DNA of 64,000 nucleotides from JAIQFV01 sp041494885 (GTDB taxonomy: Bacteria; Acidobacteriota; Terriglobia; JAIQFV01): positions 35,003 to 99,002 of the forward strand of contig JBGQBO010000019.1 in NCBI GenBank assembly GCA_041494885.1, read 5' to 3'. Positions 44,561-52,658 of this stretch are shown here, piece by piece. The notes beneath the pieces are model-generated. The model was not told the origin of the DNA, did not search any database, and saw only the letters and a program-made list of their open reading frames with translations. Numbering within the stretch: position 1 is the first letter of the stretch; each line of letters begins with the position of its first letter. The position numbers and the translations under genes were made by a program.

Positions 44561-45001
44561 ATGGTTCAATCGCCATGGAAATCTCCTACCCACGCTTTTC
44601 CGGGAAGTCGAAAAGCGAACGGGCGGGGTTTTACATTGCTGGAGTTGTTGATTGTGGTTTCCATCATCATGATTCTGGCAACCGTCGTTCTGCCCAGTTA
44701 TCGGCAGTCAATTGTGCGGGCCAAAGAGGCCGTGCTCAGGGATGATCTCCACAACCTGCGCTCGCTGATCGATCAATACACCGTCGACAAGCAAAAGGCC
44801 CCTCAGTCTCTCGATGATCTCGTCACGGCCGGATACATTCGCGAGATCCCCAAAGACCCCTTCACCAACTCCAGCCAGTCCTGGAAGGTCGATTTCGACA
44901 ATTCCGTCACCAACCCGGGTCAAACCGAGTCGGGAATCATCGACGTCCACAGCGGCGCCAACACCACCGGCATGGATGGAACCGCCTACAGCAGCTGGTA
45001 G
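44561..45001 (+). CDS. GspG-like pseudopilin
   Basis: 146 residues from ATG at 44561; an overlapping ATG at 44525 would extend it by 12 residues into the upstream gene. The prepilin signature is NGRG followed by FTLLELLIVVSIIMI, with Glu at position 5. Downstream are GYIREIPKDPFTNSS and a C-terminal GTAYSSW. It shares the IPKDP and Gly-Thr-x-Tyr-Ser-x-Trp endings with the previous gene, so the two are probably paired subunits. No ATPase, inner-membrane platform or peptidase gene was seen nearby. Confidence 0.87.
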   Translation: MVQSPWKSPTHAFPGSRKANGRGFTLLELLIVVSIIMILATVVLPSYRQSIVRAKEAVLRDDLHNLRSLIDQYTVDKQKAPQSLDDLVTAGYIREIPKDPFTNSSQSWKVDFDNSVTNPGQTESGIIDVHSGANTTGMDGTAYSSW

Positions 45002-45003
45002 GG

Positions 45004-45136
45004 GAAGGTGTCGGGTGTCGGGTGTCAGGTGTCGGGTTCTAGGGAGAAGTCGATCCGATAAAATATCGCAATCCTCAACGTGTCATCCCTAACTTTGGTT
45101 CTCTTAGTTCCCCTGGCACCCGGCACCCGGCACCTC
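45004..45136. repeat. Short-period repeat with inverted arms (copy 4)
   Basis: GTGTCGGGTGTCGGGTGTC units at 45008-45037 are complementary to CTGGCACCCGGCACCCGG units near 45112-45136. They could form a hairpin at the end of the pseudopilin operon and may act as its terminator. The units match the third tract type at 8172-8214 and 35771-35804. Confidence 0.75.
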
Positions 45137-45145
45137 CTTTTCCCC

Positions 45146-45175
45146 TTGACGAATTTTCGAAGGCGAGTGTATCCT
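45146..45175 (+). promoter_or_regulatory. Promoter for the initiator tRNA
   Basis: TTGACG at 45146-45151 and TATCCT at 45170-45175 are separated by 18 bases. A start near 45182 would place the mature tRNA 18 bases downstream. Five of six -35 bases match the consensus; the -10 match is weaker. Confidence 0.6.
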
Positions 45176-45199
45176 TTCTCTGATCGCCAAGTTCAGCGA

Positions 45200-45276
<77 letters not shown>

Positions 45277-45281
45277 AATTC

Positions 45282-45318
45282 AAAGCTCAGTTTCCCCCAT
45301 CGGGAGCTGAGCTTTTTT
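45282..45318 (+). terminator. Intrinsic terminator after tRNA-fMet
   Basis: AAGCTCAG at 45283-45290 pairs with CTGAGCTT at 45307-45314, with Ts continuing to 45318. It begins 7 bases after the CCA end. Related but degenerate sequence occurs near 63858-63887. Confidence 0.9.
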
Positions 45319-45342
45319 GTTTTGTAGCGGGTCGCACAAATT

Positions 45343-45693
45343 GGGGTGGCGCACGCATCGCGTTCTTTCTTTGCGATGCCTGCGCTCACAAGGGTCCCCC
45401 ACTGCCGGGCGCGGGGGTGGCGCACACCCCGATTCATCGGGGTGTGCGATGCAACTTCTGTGGCGGATGGGGTGGGGCGGGTGGCGCACACATGTGCTCT
45501 TTGCATGTGTGCGATACAATCATCGTGGACCTTTTTGATCCGACGGGACGGGTGGCGCATACCTCGATCTATCGGGGTGTGCGATGCAACTTCTGTGGCG
45601 GATGGGGTGGGGCACATGCGTTCTTGGTATGTGTGCGATGCAACTTCTGTAGCAGGATGGGTTGGCGCATACCCCGATCTATCGGGGTGTGCG
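45343..45693. repeat. REP-like hairpin array (six units)
   Basis: Six units of the form GGGTGGCGCA, a small hairpin, then TGTGCGATGC occupy about 45343-45384, 45414-45449, 45477-45516, 45550-45588, 45603-45639 and 45658-45693. Spacers carry ATGCAACTTCTGTGGCGGA. The hairpin arms differ between units while keeping complementarity (for example CACCCCGATTCATCGGGGTG and CACATGTGC..GCATGTGTG). Other copies, some reversed, are at 46036-46070, 52487-52618, 56114-56176 and 63900-63940. It adjoins a transposase remnant at 45775. Confidence 0.85.
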
Positions 45694-45774
45694 CGACCCT
45701 TAAACTGAATCGCATTGAAGCGTTAAACCCTGTCCCCTTTTTCTCTATCAATCATTCCCCCGTTGAGAAACTCT

Positions 45775-46050
45775 ATGTTTAAACTTCGCCGTTGTTATGA
45801 GGGGAGCAATCTTCACTACATCACTTACAGCACCTATCGGCGCACCCGAGCCTTTGATTCTGACCGCTTCAAGCCAAGGACACCGCACATATTCCACGAA
45901 CGCATGTGGGCGCCACCCGGCCGAGGCAGTGGCGGGCCGCCTCGAAAACTTCACGTTCGCCGCGGCGGGTCACCTATGAGCTCTACAACCCGGCGGTACG
46001 GATGGATCGCCGGAAGTTATGTTCCACAGAACGCCGCACACATGCCATAA
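45775..46050 (+). pseudogene. Remnant of a REP-associated tyrosine transposase (RAYT)
   Basis: From ATG at 45775 the first 33 codons read MFKLRRCYEGSNLHYITYST then YRRTRAFDSDRF, which resembles the N-terminus of Y1/REP-associated tyrosine transposases. After about 45880 the frame passes into a REP-like element around 45898-45920 and loses similarity, so the catalytic HUH and Tyr regions are absent. RAYTs mobilise REP hairpins, and this remnant lies beside an array of six such hairpins. The identification is by eye and moderately sure. Confidence 0.6.
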
Positions 46051-46070
46051 ACGCATGTGTGCGCCACCCG
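46036..46070. repeat. REP-like hairpin, reversed copy
   Basis: GCACACATGC, a short loop and GCATGTGTGC, followed by GCCACCCG, is the reverse orientation of the GGGTGGCGCACACATG unit in the array at 45343. It falls at the end of the transposase remnant. Confidence 0.75.
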
Positions 46071-46106
46071 TCCGCTACATGATGGATTTTACTCAAAGTT
46101 AGCAAA

Positions 46107-46157
46107 CTCATAATCCGCCGCGGCGAATCGCCAGTTCAAATCTGGCCCCCGCAACCA
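46107..46157 (+). pseudogene. Degenerate 3' half of a second tRNA-fMet
   Basis: The anticodon loop CTCATAA at 46107-46113 is identical to that of the intact tRNA-fMet. A perfect T-arm GCCAG TTCAAAT CTGGC occupies 46130-46146 and the 3' acceptor CCCCGCA with ACCA occupies 46147-46157, matching the intact gene. The anticodon stem and everything 5' of it no longer pair. It seems to be a broken duplicate. Confidence 0.7.
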
Positions 46158-46158
46158 A

Positions 46159-46202
46159 AAGGGCCCAGTCTCGATAACGGTGCTGGCCCCTTCCCTTTTT
46201 TT
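46159..46202 (+). terminator. Intrinsic terminator after the tRNA remnant
   Basis: AAGGGCCCAG at 46159-46168 pairs with CTGGCCCCTT at 46183-46192 with one mismatch, followed by CCC and a run of T to 46202. It keeps the tRNA-terminator order of the intact copy, supporting duplication. Confidence 0.75.
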
Positions 46203-46394
46203 GAAGGTCGGATGGGGTCGCGCTTAGATGAAGGCATTTTACAACGTTGCGAACAGGCGGGATGGGTGTACAATCTCTGCCGCCCTTGAAGTCAAAAAGG
46301 AGATTCCGGATTAAAATCTCACAAGGTTAAGTGACCCCGTCTGGGACTAGCTCTCCCATTCCGCCTAAAGAAAGCGTCTCCCCGGCGGCCCTTA

Positions 46395-48860
46395 ATGCAG
46401 AGGAAAACTACTTTGCCCGCTAAGAGGCCCGAGGATGGCCCGAATAACAAGGGCCCTGCTGAACGTCCGGTTCAGGCTCATCAAACCGTTCAATACTTAG
46501 TAGAGTTGGCGTTAGTTCTTGTCGCTTATCTCCTTGGGGGCAAGGTTGGGCTTGCCATTCCGTTCACGAGTGGAAATGTATCTCCCGTGTGGCCACCTGC
46601 GGGAATTGCGGTGGCCGCCATGCTTGTGGTTGGCTATCGTATCTGGCCCGCCGTTGCGATCGCTGCTTTTCTCGTGAATTTCTTCACTCCGATCCCCCCT
46701 GTGGCCGCGCTCGGCATTGCCGTGGGTAATACCGTCGGCCCTTTGGCTGGCATTTGGTTGATGCGGCGAATTTCGCGGTTTCACCCCTCTCTTAGTCGTC
46801 TCCAGGATGTATTCGGGCTGATAGTCTTTGCTGCGCTCGGGGGCACGGCGATAAGTGCCACGCTCGGGACTTCCGTTTTATATCTCGCGCACGTAAATGC
46901 CTGGCTGAATTTTGGGGCGGCTTGGCGAATTTGGTGGCTGGGCGATGCGATGGGAGTCTTAATCGTAACTCCACTGGTACTTACCGCCCCTGGGTTGATA
47001 TCGATCGGCCAACCTCGCCAAATCCTCAAATTGGCGGGTGCCCTGCTCGCTACGGTAATCAGCTGCTTGCTCATCTTCGATCGACGGCTTGGATTCCAGG
47101 CCGGAGGAGACGTATTCGCATTCGGCGTCTTTCCATTCGTGATCTGGGCTGCAATCCGATTCGAGGCGACCGGGGCGGCAGCGGTAAGCTTCTTGATTTC
47201 CGTCGTTGCTGTGTGGGAAACAGCCCACGGGTTCGGGCCGTTCGTGAAAAGCGCTTCTCTGCAAAACGCGACCCTCCTCCAGTCCTTTCTCGCCGTCATT
47301 TCAATGTCTGGAATGACGCTGGCTGCATTAACCACCGAAAGGGCACAACTGATCCGTGAACAAACGACACGCGAGGGACTCGAGCAGAGTGAAAAACGCT
47401 ATCGCGGAATCGTAGAGACCGCGAACGAAGGGATCTGGAAGCTGGACGCTGAGTTCATCACCCGTTTCGTCAATCGGCGTATGGCTGAGCTGTTAGGATA
47501 TACAGGCGATGAGATGCTTGGGAGGTCTCTATTCGATTTTATCTTCGAGGACGATGTCGAGCAGAAAAGAGCCGATCTGGAGCGCCGACGAACGGGCGTG
47601 AATGAGCAACTCGAAAGGCGCTACCGCAAGAAGGACGGGTCGGAGTTGTGGGCAATGGTATCAGCGAGTCCAATCTTCAATGATGACGGAACATTCTCGG
47701 GGGCACTCGCAATGGTCAGCGACATGACCGAGCAGAAGTCCGCTGAAACCGGGCGGCAGAGCGCCCTGAACACCGTGATGTTGCTGTCCCGCGCGATGGA
47801 ACGGACAGCCGATAGCGTTGTGATCACAGATAGGGAGGGATTGATCCAGTACGTGAATCCGGCGTTCGAGGCGACGACCGGTTACACTCGCGAGGAAGCA
47901 TTAGGCAAGACGCCACGGATTCTCAAGTCTGGCCACCATGATTCGGATTTCTACAAGATGCTCTGGGGCCGCCTCCTCGAGGGAGAACCGTTCCGAGGAA
48001 CACTCGTGAACCGGAAGAAAACGGGTGAACTCTACTGGGCCGAACAGACGATCACCCCGATAAAAGACCCCGCCGGGAATATCACCCAGTTCGTCTCCGT
48101 GCTCAAAGATGTCACCCTATTGCGCAAGGAGCAGGAGCAGGAGGTGCAACTGCGTCTGGCGCGCGAAGTGCAGCAACGATTCTACGCCGCAGCAATTTCT
48201 GTGCCCGGCCTTGATATCGCTGCGGCTGCATATCCAATGGAAGAGACAGGCGGTGACTACTTTGACTTCTTCGCCCTGCCGGATAGCTCTGTATGTGTGG
48301 CTATTGGCGATGTCAGCGGACATGGGTTCGACTCTGCGCTGGTGATGGCGCTCACCCGAGCTTACGTGCGCTCATTCGCCGAAGTGGAATCTGATGTGGG
48401 TGAGATTCTGACCAAGGTCAACCGCATGCTCGTGGCAGACCTCCACGACGAACGTTTTGTAACCCTGCTGTTTGTACGCCTCGATTCGTGCAATGGCTCT
48501 TTGGCTTATGCGAGCGCTGGGCATGTCCCCGGCTTCCTGCTGAACGGCTCTGGAGGGGTCGACGCTATGATGACAAGCACAGGCCCTCCCTTGGGTCTGT
48601 TTGGCGACGCTGAGTTTATTAGCACCGTGCTCCCGCTTGAGCCGCATCAGTTGTTGCTGCTGCTGACTGACGGGGTCACTGAGACCACCACTTCTGATGA
48701 CGCTGAATTCGGTCCTGGCAGAGTCCTCGATTACGTGCGTGCGCACCGCCAAGATTCTGCTCACCAGATTGCTGAAGGGATTTGTCAGGCCGCTCGCTGT
48801 TTTGCGCGTGGCGAGGACCAGCTCGACGACCTCACCTCGGTCGTTGTCAAGGTGGATTAG
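46395..48860 (+). CDS. MASE1-PAS-PAS-SpoIIE phosphatase (RsbU-like)
   Basis: 821 residues. A MASE1-type membrane sensor of about eight helices fills residues 35-320 (GNVSPVWPPAGIAVA is characteristic), followed by PAS domains at about 330-450 (RYRGIVETANEGIWKL) and 460-580 (GLIQYVNPAFEATTGY), and a PP2C-like SpoIIE domain at about 610-820. Metal-binding acids appear in GGDYFDFFA, IGDVSGHGFDSAL, LTDGVTE and EDQLDDLT. Such phosphatases dephosphorylate STAS anti-anti-sigma proteins in a partner-switching pathway that controls a stress sigma factor or other output. A STAS gene follows 174 bases downstream on the same strand. The membrane part probably senses an aromatic or redox signal, but its ligand is unknown. 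Confidence 0.9.
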   Translation: MQRKTTLPAKRPEDGPNNKGPAERPVQAHQTVQYLVELALVLVAYLLGGKVGLAIPFTSGNVSPVWPPAGIAVAAMLVVGYRIWPAVAIAAFLVNFFTPIPPVAALGIAVGNTVGPLAGIWLMRRISRFHPSLSRLQDVFGLIVFAALGGTAISATLGTSVLYLAHVNAWLNFGAAWRIWWLGDAMGVLIVTPLVLTAPGLISIGQPRQILKLAGALLATVISCLLIFDRRLGFQAGGDVFAFGVFPFVIWAAIRFEATGAAAVSFLISVVAVWETAHGFGPFVKSASLQNATLLQSFLAVISMSGMTLAALTTERAQLIREQTTREGLEQSEKRYRGIVETANEGIWKLDAEFITRFVNRRMAELLGYTGDEMLGRSLFDFIFEDDVEQKRADLERRRTGVNEQLERRYRKKDGSELWAMVSASPIFNDDGTFSGALAMVSDMTEQKSAETGRQSALNTVMLLSRAMERTADSVVITDREGLIQYVNPAFEATTGYTREEALGKTPRILKSGHHDSDFYKMLWGRLLEGEPFRGTLVNRKKTGELYWAEQTITPIKDPAGNITQFVSVLKDVTLLRKEQEQEVQLRLAREVQQRFYAAAISVPGLDIAAAAYPMEETGGDYFDFFALPDSSVCVAIGDVSGHGFDSALVMALTRAYVRSFAEVESDVGEILTKVNRMLVADLHDERFVTLLFVRLDSCNGSLAYASAGHVPGFLLNGSGGVDAMMTSTGPPLGLFGDAEFISTVLPLEPHQLLLLLTDGVTETTTSDDAEFGPGRVLDYVRAHRQDSAHQIAEGICQAARCFARGEDQLDDLTSVVVKVD

Positions 48861-48918
48861 AAAACCTTGTCAGGAGGGGTTTGAGCATGCTCGCAGCGCC
48901 GATACTTAGGGGAACTAA

Positions 48919-49038
48919 ATGAAAAGCGAAGTAAAGGTATTTGATTTTTTTCGGCATCCCCAAACGGAATGCACTGACGTTACCTTGATCAAGCGGCTCC
49001 AAGGCACTGACCCGGACCGCCAGGAGGCTTCCACGTGA
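48919..49038 (+). CDS. Possible 39-residue ORF before the STAS gene
   Basis: ATG at 48919 follows AGGGGAA, an acceptable ribosome binding site, and the frame ends at TGA 49036-49038, overlapping the GTG start of the STAS gene as GTGA. The peptide MKSEVKVFDFFRHPQTECTD and onward has no recognised family. It could be a translational coupler or a chance frame. Confidence 0.3.
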   Translation: MKSEVKVFDFFRHPQTECTDVTLIKRLQGTDPDRQEAST

Positions 49039-49382
49039 GCATGCAAGCAAGCACCCGGCAGGTACATGGTGTCACCATCGTTGACTTGATTGGAAGTATT
49101 AAAGAGGGCAAGGACATCTCGGTGTTGCGCAACACTGTCGAAGACCTGCTCGGCAAGGGACAGAAAAAAATCCTGCTGAACCTGAGCGACATCAACCACA
49201 TGGACAGTTCGGGCCTCGGCGCCCTAGTCAGGGCCTTAACTTCGGTCCGCAACCAGGGCGGCGAGTTGAAGTTGCTGCACCTGACCAAGAAAGTGCACGA
49301 GCTGCTGCAAATTACGAAGCTGTACAATGTCTTTGACGTAAGGGACGACGAGGCGGCGGCGATAGCCGCTTTCGGCAGCTAG
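49035..49382 (+). CDS. STAS-domain anti-anti-sigma factor
   Basis: 115 residues, typical size. The STAS fold runs the full length and the phosphorylatable serine is in INHMDSSGLGALV. The start is GTG at 49035 with CAGGAGG 7 bases upstream; ATG at 49041 is an alternative. In partner switching the dephosphorylated form binds an anti-sigma kinase and frees the sigma factor. Its neighbour upstream is a SpoIIE-type phosphatase that would remove the phosphate. No anti-sigma kinase was seen in the window, so the third component is elsewhere. Confidence 0.92.
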   Translation: MSMQASTRQVHGVTIVDLIGSIKEGKDISVLRNTVEDLLGKGQKKILLNLSDINHMDSSGLGALVRALTSVRNQGGELKLLHLTKKVHELLQITKLYNVFDVRDDEAAAIAAFGS

Positions 49383-49855
49383 TTCTTCTATGCCAGTGGC
49401 GAATTCGCGATCGCCGAGATCACCATTGGAAAAATAACCCAAAGGTTTTTCGCCATTTTTGAAGGATTTCCTACCGGTGTGAAAAAGATTGTTGCTCTTT
49501 TTAAGCCCTCAGCACAGTCCCATTCCCAGGTTAAGAACGAGGGTTCAATTGGGGTTCAATGAAGATTCCCCACCATTCATTTGTGAACCCCACAACCATC
49601 CGAATTTTGATTCTGGCGTTTGTTACGGCCCAACGAGGACAATCGACTGCTTCACTGAATTCTCCGCGACGACCGGATCCTCAGATTTTTTTGGATAGGC
49701 CCTTATGCTGTCAGAATCCCTGTTGACGTTGGTCGGTACGAGTTGTATTTTTTCACGCTTCGAGACGTATATGCTCGCGACAGGCTAGTCGCCTGGAGTA
49801 TGTTGCCGTGCGCGGCGTAATTCCAACCGCCTGCCGCAGCCAGGGAGTAGGACCA
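49383..49855. other. Intergenic region, no gene recognised
   Basis: About 470 bases between the STAS and MFS genes. No credible protein frame or stable RNA was seen. TTGACG at about 49722 with an AT-rich stretch 15 bases on may be a weak promoter for the MFS gene. Confidence 0.35.
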
Positions 49856-51235
49856 ATGTTTGTCAAAATAGAAACACTGGTCGATGAGCAAAAGCTCGGT
49901 TGGTTCAACGTCAACCTGCTCTTTTGGTCATTCCTTGCGATGTTCACCGATGGGTATGACATCACCGCGATATCGTTCGCCGTGCCCGCGCTCGTGCGCA
50001 GCTGGCATGTTGCTGCCCCGGCCTTCGGGATGGTGCTCAGTGCCAGTCTCCTCGGCATTTTTTTTGGAGCGCCGCTCCTCGGCTACGTCGGTGACCGCTA
50101 TGGACGAAAGACGGCAATTGTCGCCGGATGCATGATCTACGGCGTCGCCACTCTGGCCATGACTTCCGCTCACAGTCTGCGCGAGATGACCCTGCTCCGC
50201 TTCATTACGGGCGTCGGCATCGGCGGTCTCATAGCAAACACGATCGCGCTAAACCTGGAACTTGCACCCAAGCGCTGGCGCGCGACCTCGGTCGTGCTGA
50301 TGTCTACCGGTGTAACGTTTGGCGGCGCAACCCCGGGCTTGATTTCCCGATGGTTGGTTCCGCAATACGGATGGGGGGTGCTGTTTCTGATCGGTGGCAT
50401 CGCGCCCTTGCTGATTGCGGTATGTCTTATGTTCGCCCTTCCGGAGTCTGTCAAATATTTGGCCCTTCAAACGGGCAAGCGGCGTGACTTGCTGCGCACT
50501 CTGAGACGACTTCGGCCAGACGCCGTGATCCCAGACGACGCTGACTTCTGTATTCCATCGACGCCTGAGGCAACCGGTCTCGGTCTGCGAAAGATTTTCG
50601 GCGGAGGCCTGGCGGTCATCACGCCGCTGCTATGGTTCTGCTTTTTAACCTGCCTCATGGTGCTCTATTTGCTGGGTGGCTGGATGCCTGTGTTTTTCGA
50701 GAGGAGTGGCATGGCGCCGGCCCAAGCGGCTCTTGCAACAAGCCTCTTTTCCCTCGGCGGAGCGGTCGGGGGAGTCCTGATCAGCCTGCTGCTCAATCGC
50801 TTTGGATTTGCGGCGATCGCGGCGCTGTACGCGCTCGGAGGTGCGGCGGTTGCAGGGCTTGGAATTGTCGGAATCGGGCACGACACGCTGATGGTCTTGT
50901 CCGCGCTTACCGGCTTTTCTGTACTCGGAATTCAACTGGCGATCAATGCAACTTCGGGTCTGCTCTATCCCACGCCGGTGCGCGCCAAGGGCGTTGGCTG
51001 GGCCCTCGGTGTGGGCCGATCGGGATCAATCCTGGGGCCGCTGATTGGGGCGAAGCTGCTTGCGATGCACCTCCGCCCCGACCAACTCTTCCGGGCCGCT
51101 GCGGTGCCGCTGCTGGTCGGCCTGGTGGCGGCTATCGTGCTCGCGCGTTTGAGCTACTTGAGGTTTGGCCGATTTCAGCTGGACGACGCTCCGGCCGCTG
51201 CGGCTGGAAGTTATATCGCTGCGCCATCGACCTGA
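49856..51235 (+). CDS. MFS transporter, aromatic acid:proton symporter type
   Basis: About 459 residues with 12 hydrophobic helices. FTDGYDITAISFAVPALV in helix 1 and GDRYGRKTAIV in loop 2-3 match the AAHS group (PcaK/BenK-like), in which the DGYD aspartate is needed for aromatic acid uptake. ATG at 49856 follows GGGAGTAGGA; an in-frame GTG at 49808 is less likely. It is followed 103 bases later by an O-methyltransferase on the same strand, which would be consistent with uptake and methylation of a phenolic or other hydroxylated compound. That link is inferred. Confidence 0.87.
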   Translation: MFVKIETLVDEQKLGWFNVNLLFWSFLAMFTDGYDITAISFAVPALVRSWHVAAPAFGMVLSASLLGIFFGAPLLGYVGDRYGRKTAIVAGCMIYGVATLAMTSAHSLREMTLLRFITGVGIGGLIANTIALNLELAPKRWRATSVVLMSTGVTFGGATPGLISRWLVPQYGWGVLFLIGGIAPLLIAVCLMFALPESVKYLALQTGKRRDLLRTLRRLRPDAVIPDDADFCIPSTPEATGLGLRKIFGGGLAVITPLLWFCFLTCLMVLYLLGGWMPVFFERSGMAPAQAALATSLFSLGGAVGGVLISLLLNRFGFAAIAALYALGGAAVAGLGIVGIGHDTLMVLSALTGFSVLGIQLAINATSGLLYPTPVRAKGVGWALGVGRSGSILGPLIGAKLLAMHLRPDQLFRAAAVPLLVGLVAAIVLARLSYLRFGRFQLDDAPAAAAGSYIAAPST

Positions 51236-51338
51236 GCGCGTTCGACCAACATCCTCTTCGTCGGTTGTGCCCCGAGTCGCTCAGCACTGTCATTGGACCA
51301 GACCAAGCGTGTAGCTCCTGAACTCACAGGAGGAGTTT

Positions 51339-52364
51339 ATGATGCTGTCTGATGAAGCCAAGGCTTCTGTACCATTGTTGTCGCAAGTCGGCCAGATGAT
51401 CCGGGGTTTCATGCTTAGCCAGGCGCTGCACGTCGGCGCCAGATTAGGCATCTTTGATGTGCTTCGGGACGGGCCAAAGACCTTGCAGCAGATCGTGGAG
51501 GCTTCAGGCGCCCATGAGGGAGCGCTTTACCGTTTGCTACGGTTTCTGACAGCCGTTGACGTGCTCTGTGAAGACGAAGAACGCCGGTTTTCCTGCACCG
51601 CGCTCGGTGCGTTGCTCCGGTCCGACCATCCACAATCTCTTGGACCCTTGGCAGTGATGTACGGTGAGTCGTTCTTATGGAGATCGTGGGGTGATCTTTA
51701 CGAGACGGTCAAGACTGGCAAGCCAGGATTTGAACGAGTCCATGGCGAGACGTTTTTCGGTTATCTCGCAGGGCACAGGGCCGAGGCTGAGATTTTCAAC
51801 GCGGCCATGGCAACCATAAGCGGCAACCAGCTTCCTGCCATTCTCGCGGCGTACGACTTCGCTGGTTTCAAGAAGATCGTCGATGTGGGCGGGGGTCATG
51901 GAACGCTGCTGCGGGGGATTCTCGAACAGTATCCCAACGCCACAGGGGTGCTCTGCGATCTGCCATCGGTCTTGGCGGGCGCCAGCGAGCTCAGACAATC
52001 TGCTGCGGCGACGCGGTGCGACCTCGTCGACGCCGATATCTTTCGGTCTGTCCCGTCCGGTGGGGACGCGTACATATTGAAGTTGATCCTGCATGATTGG
52101 AGTGACACGGAGGCCATCCAGGTGCTGCGGAATTGCCGCCGCGCCATGGCGCCGGGGGGAAAAGTGCTGGTCTTGGAGGCGGTGGTCAAGCCGTCAAATC
52201 AGCCCGACCTGGCCAAATGGCTGGATCTCAGTATGCTCGCTTCGTTCACGGGCCGTGAACGCACTGCAGAAGAATTTGGCGAGCTCTACGCCATGGCGGA
52301 CTTGCGCCTTACCCGCATGATTCCGGCCCTGAATCTATCGATTATCGAAGGCGTCCCGGCTTAA
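51339..52364 (+). CDS. O-methyltransferase (Methyltransf_2 type)
   Basis: 341 residues. The N-terminal 90 residues form a winged-helix dimerisation domain (LGIFDVLRDGPKTLQQIVEA) and the catalytic domain has motif I VDVGGGHGTLLRGILE and the catalytic His in ILHDWSDTEAIQ. This group methylates hydroxyl groups of small molecules such as phenols, polyketides and hydroxyindoles. GGAGGAG 5-6 bases upstream supports the ATG at 51339. It follows the MFS transporter on the same strand. Substrate unknown. Confidence 0.88.
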   Translation: MMLSDEAKASVPLLSQVGQMIRGFMLSQALHVGARLGIFDVLRDGPKTLQQIVEASGAHEGALYRLLRFLTAVDVLCEDEERRFSCTALGALLRSDHPQSLGPLAVMYGESFLWRSWGDLYETVKTGKPGFERVHGETFFGYLAGHRAEAEIFNAAMATISGNQLPAILAAYDFAGFKKIVDVGGGHGTLLRGILEQYPNATGVLCDLPSVLAGASELRQSAAATRCDLVDADIFRSVPSGGDAYILKLILHDWSDTEAIQVLRNCRRAMAPGGKVLVLEAVVKPSNQPDLAKWLDLSMLASFTGRERTAEEFGELYAMADLRLTRMIPALNLSIIEGVPA

Positions 52365-52486
52365 GTGGTTGATAATTTTGCCTCGATACAATAACCTTTT
52401 TCTACGAGATGATTCCAAGGCCTTCCACGCCATTCATAGTATTCTAAATGTACAAATATACTGATATTCGGTTAACCCCTTACGGC

Positions 52487-52618
52487 AGGGTGGCGCATAC
52501 ATCGCGTTCTTTGCGATGTGGGCGGTGAAGGCTTGGTTTGCTCTTTAGTCTCATAACGAGGTCTCTCTCAGAAGGCCGCCCGCCGCGGCGGGCCAACAGC
52601 GCATGTGTGCGCCACCCA
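52487..52618. repeat. Pair of REP-like hairpins in opposite orientation
   Basis: CAGGGTGGCGCATAC..GCGATGTGGGCGG at 52487-52523 and the reverse form GCGCATGTGTGCGCCACCC at 52599-52618 flank a short spacer. The units belong to the family at 45343-45693. They lie between the convergent O-methyltransferase and TonB receptor genes and may end both transcripts. Confidence 0.75.
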
Positions 52619-52658
52619 GCCAGCAAGTTCGGATGGTTGCAGACCCACACAACCAAGC

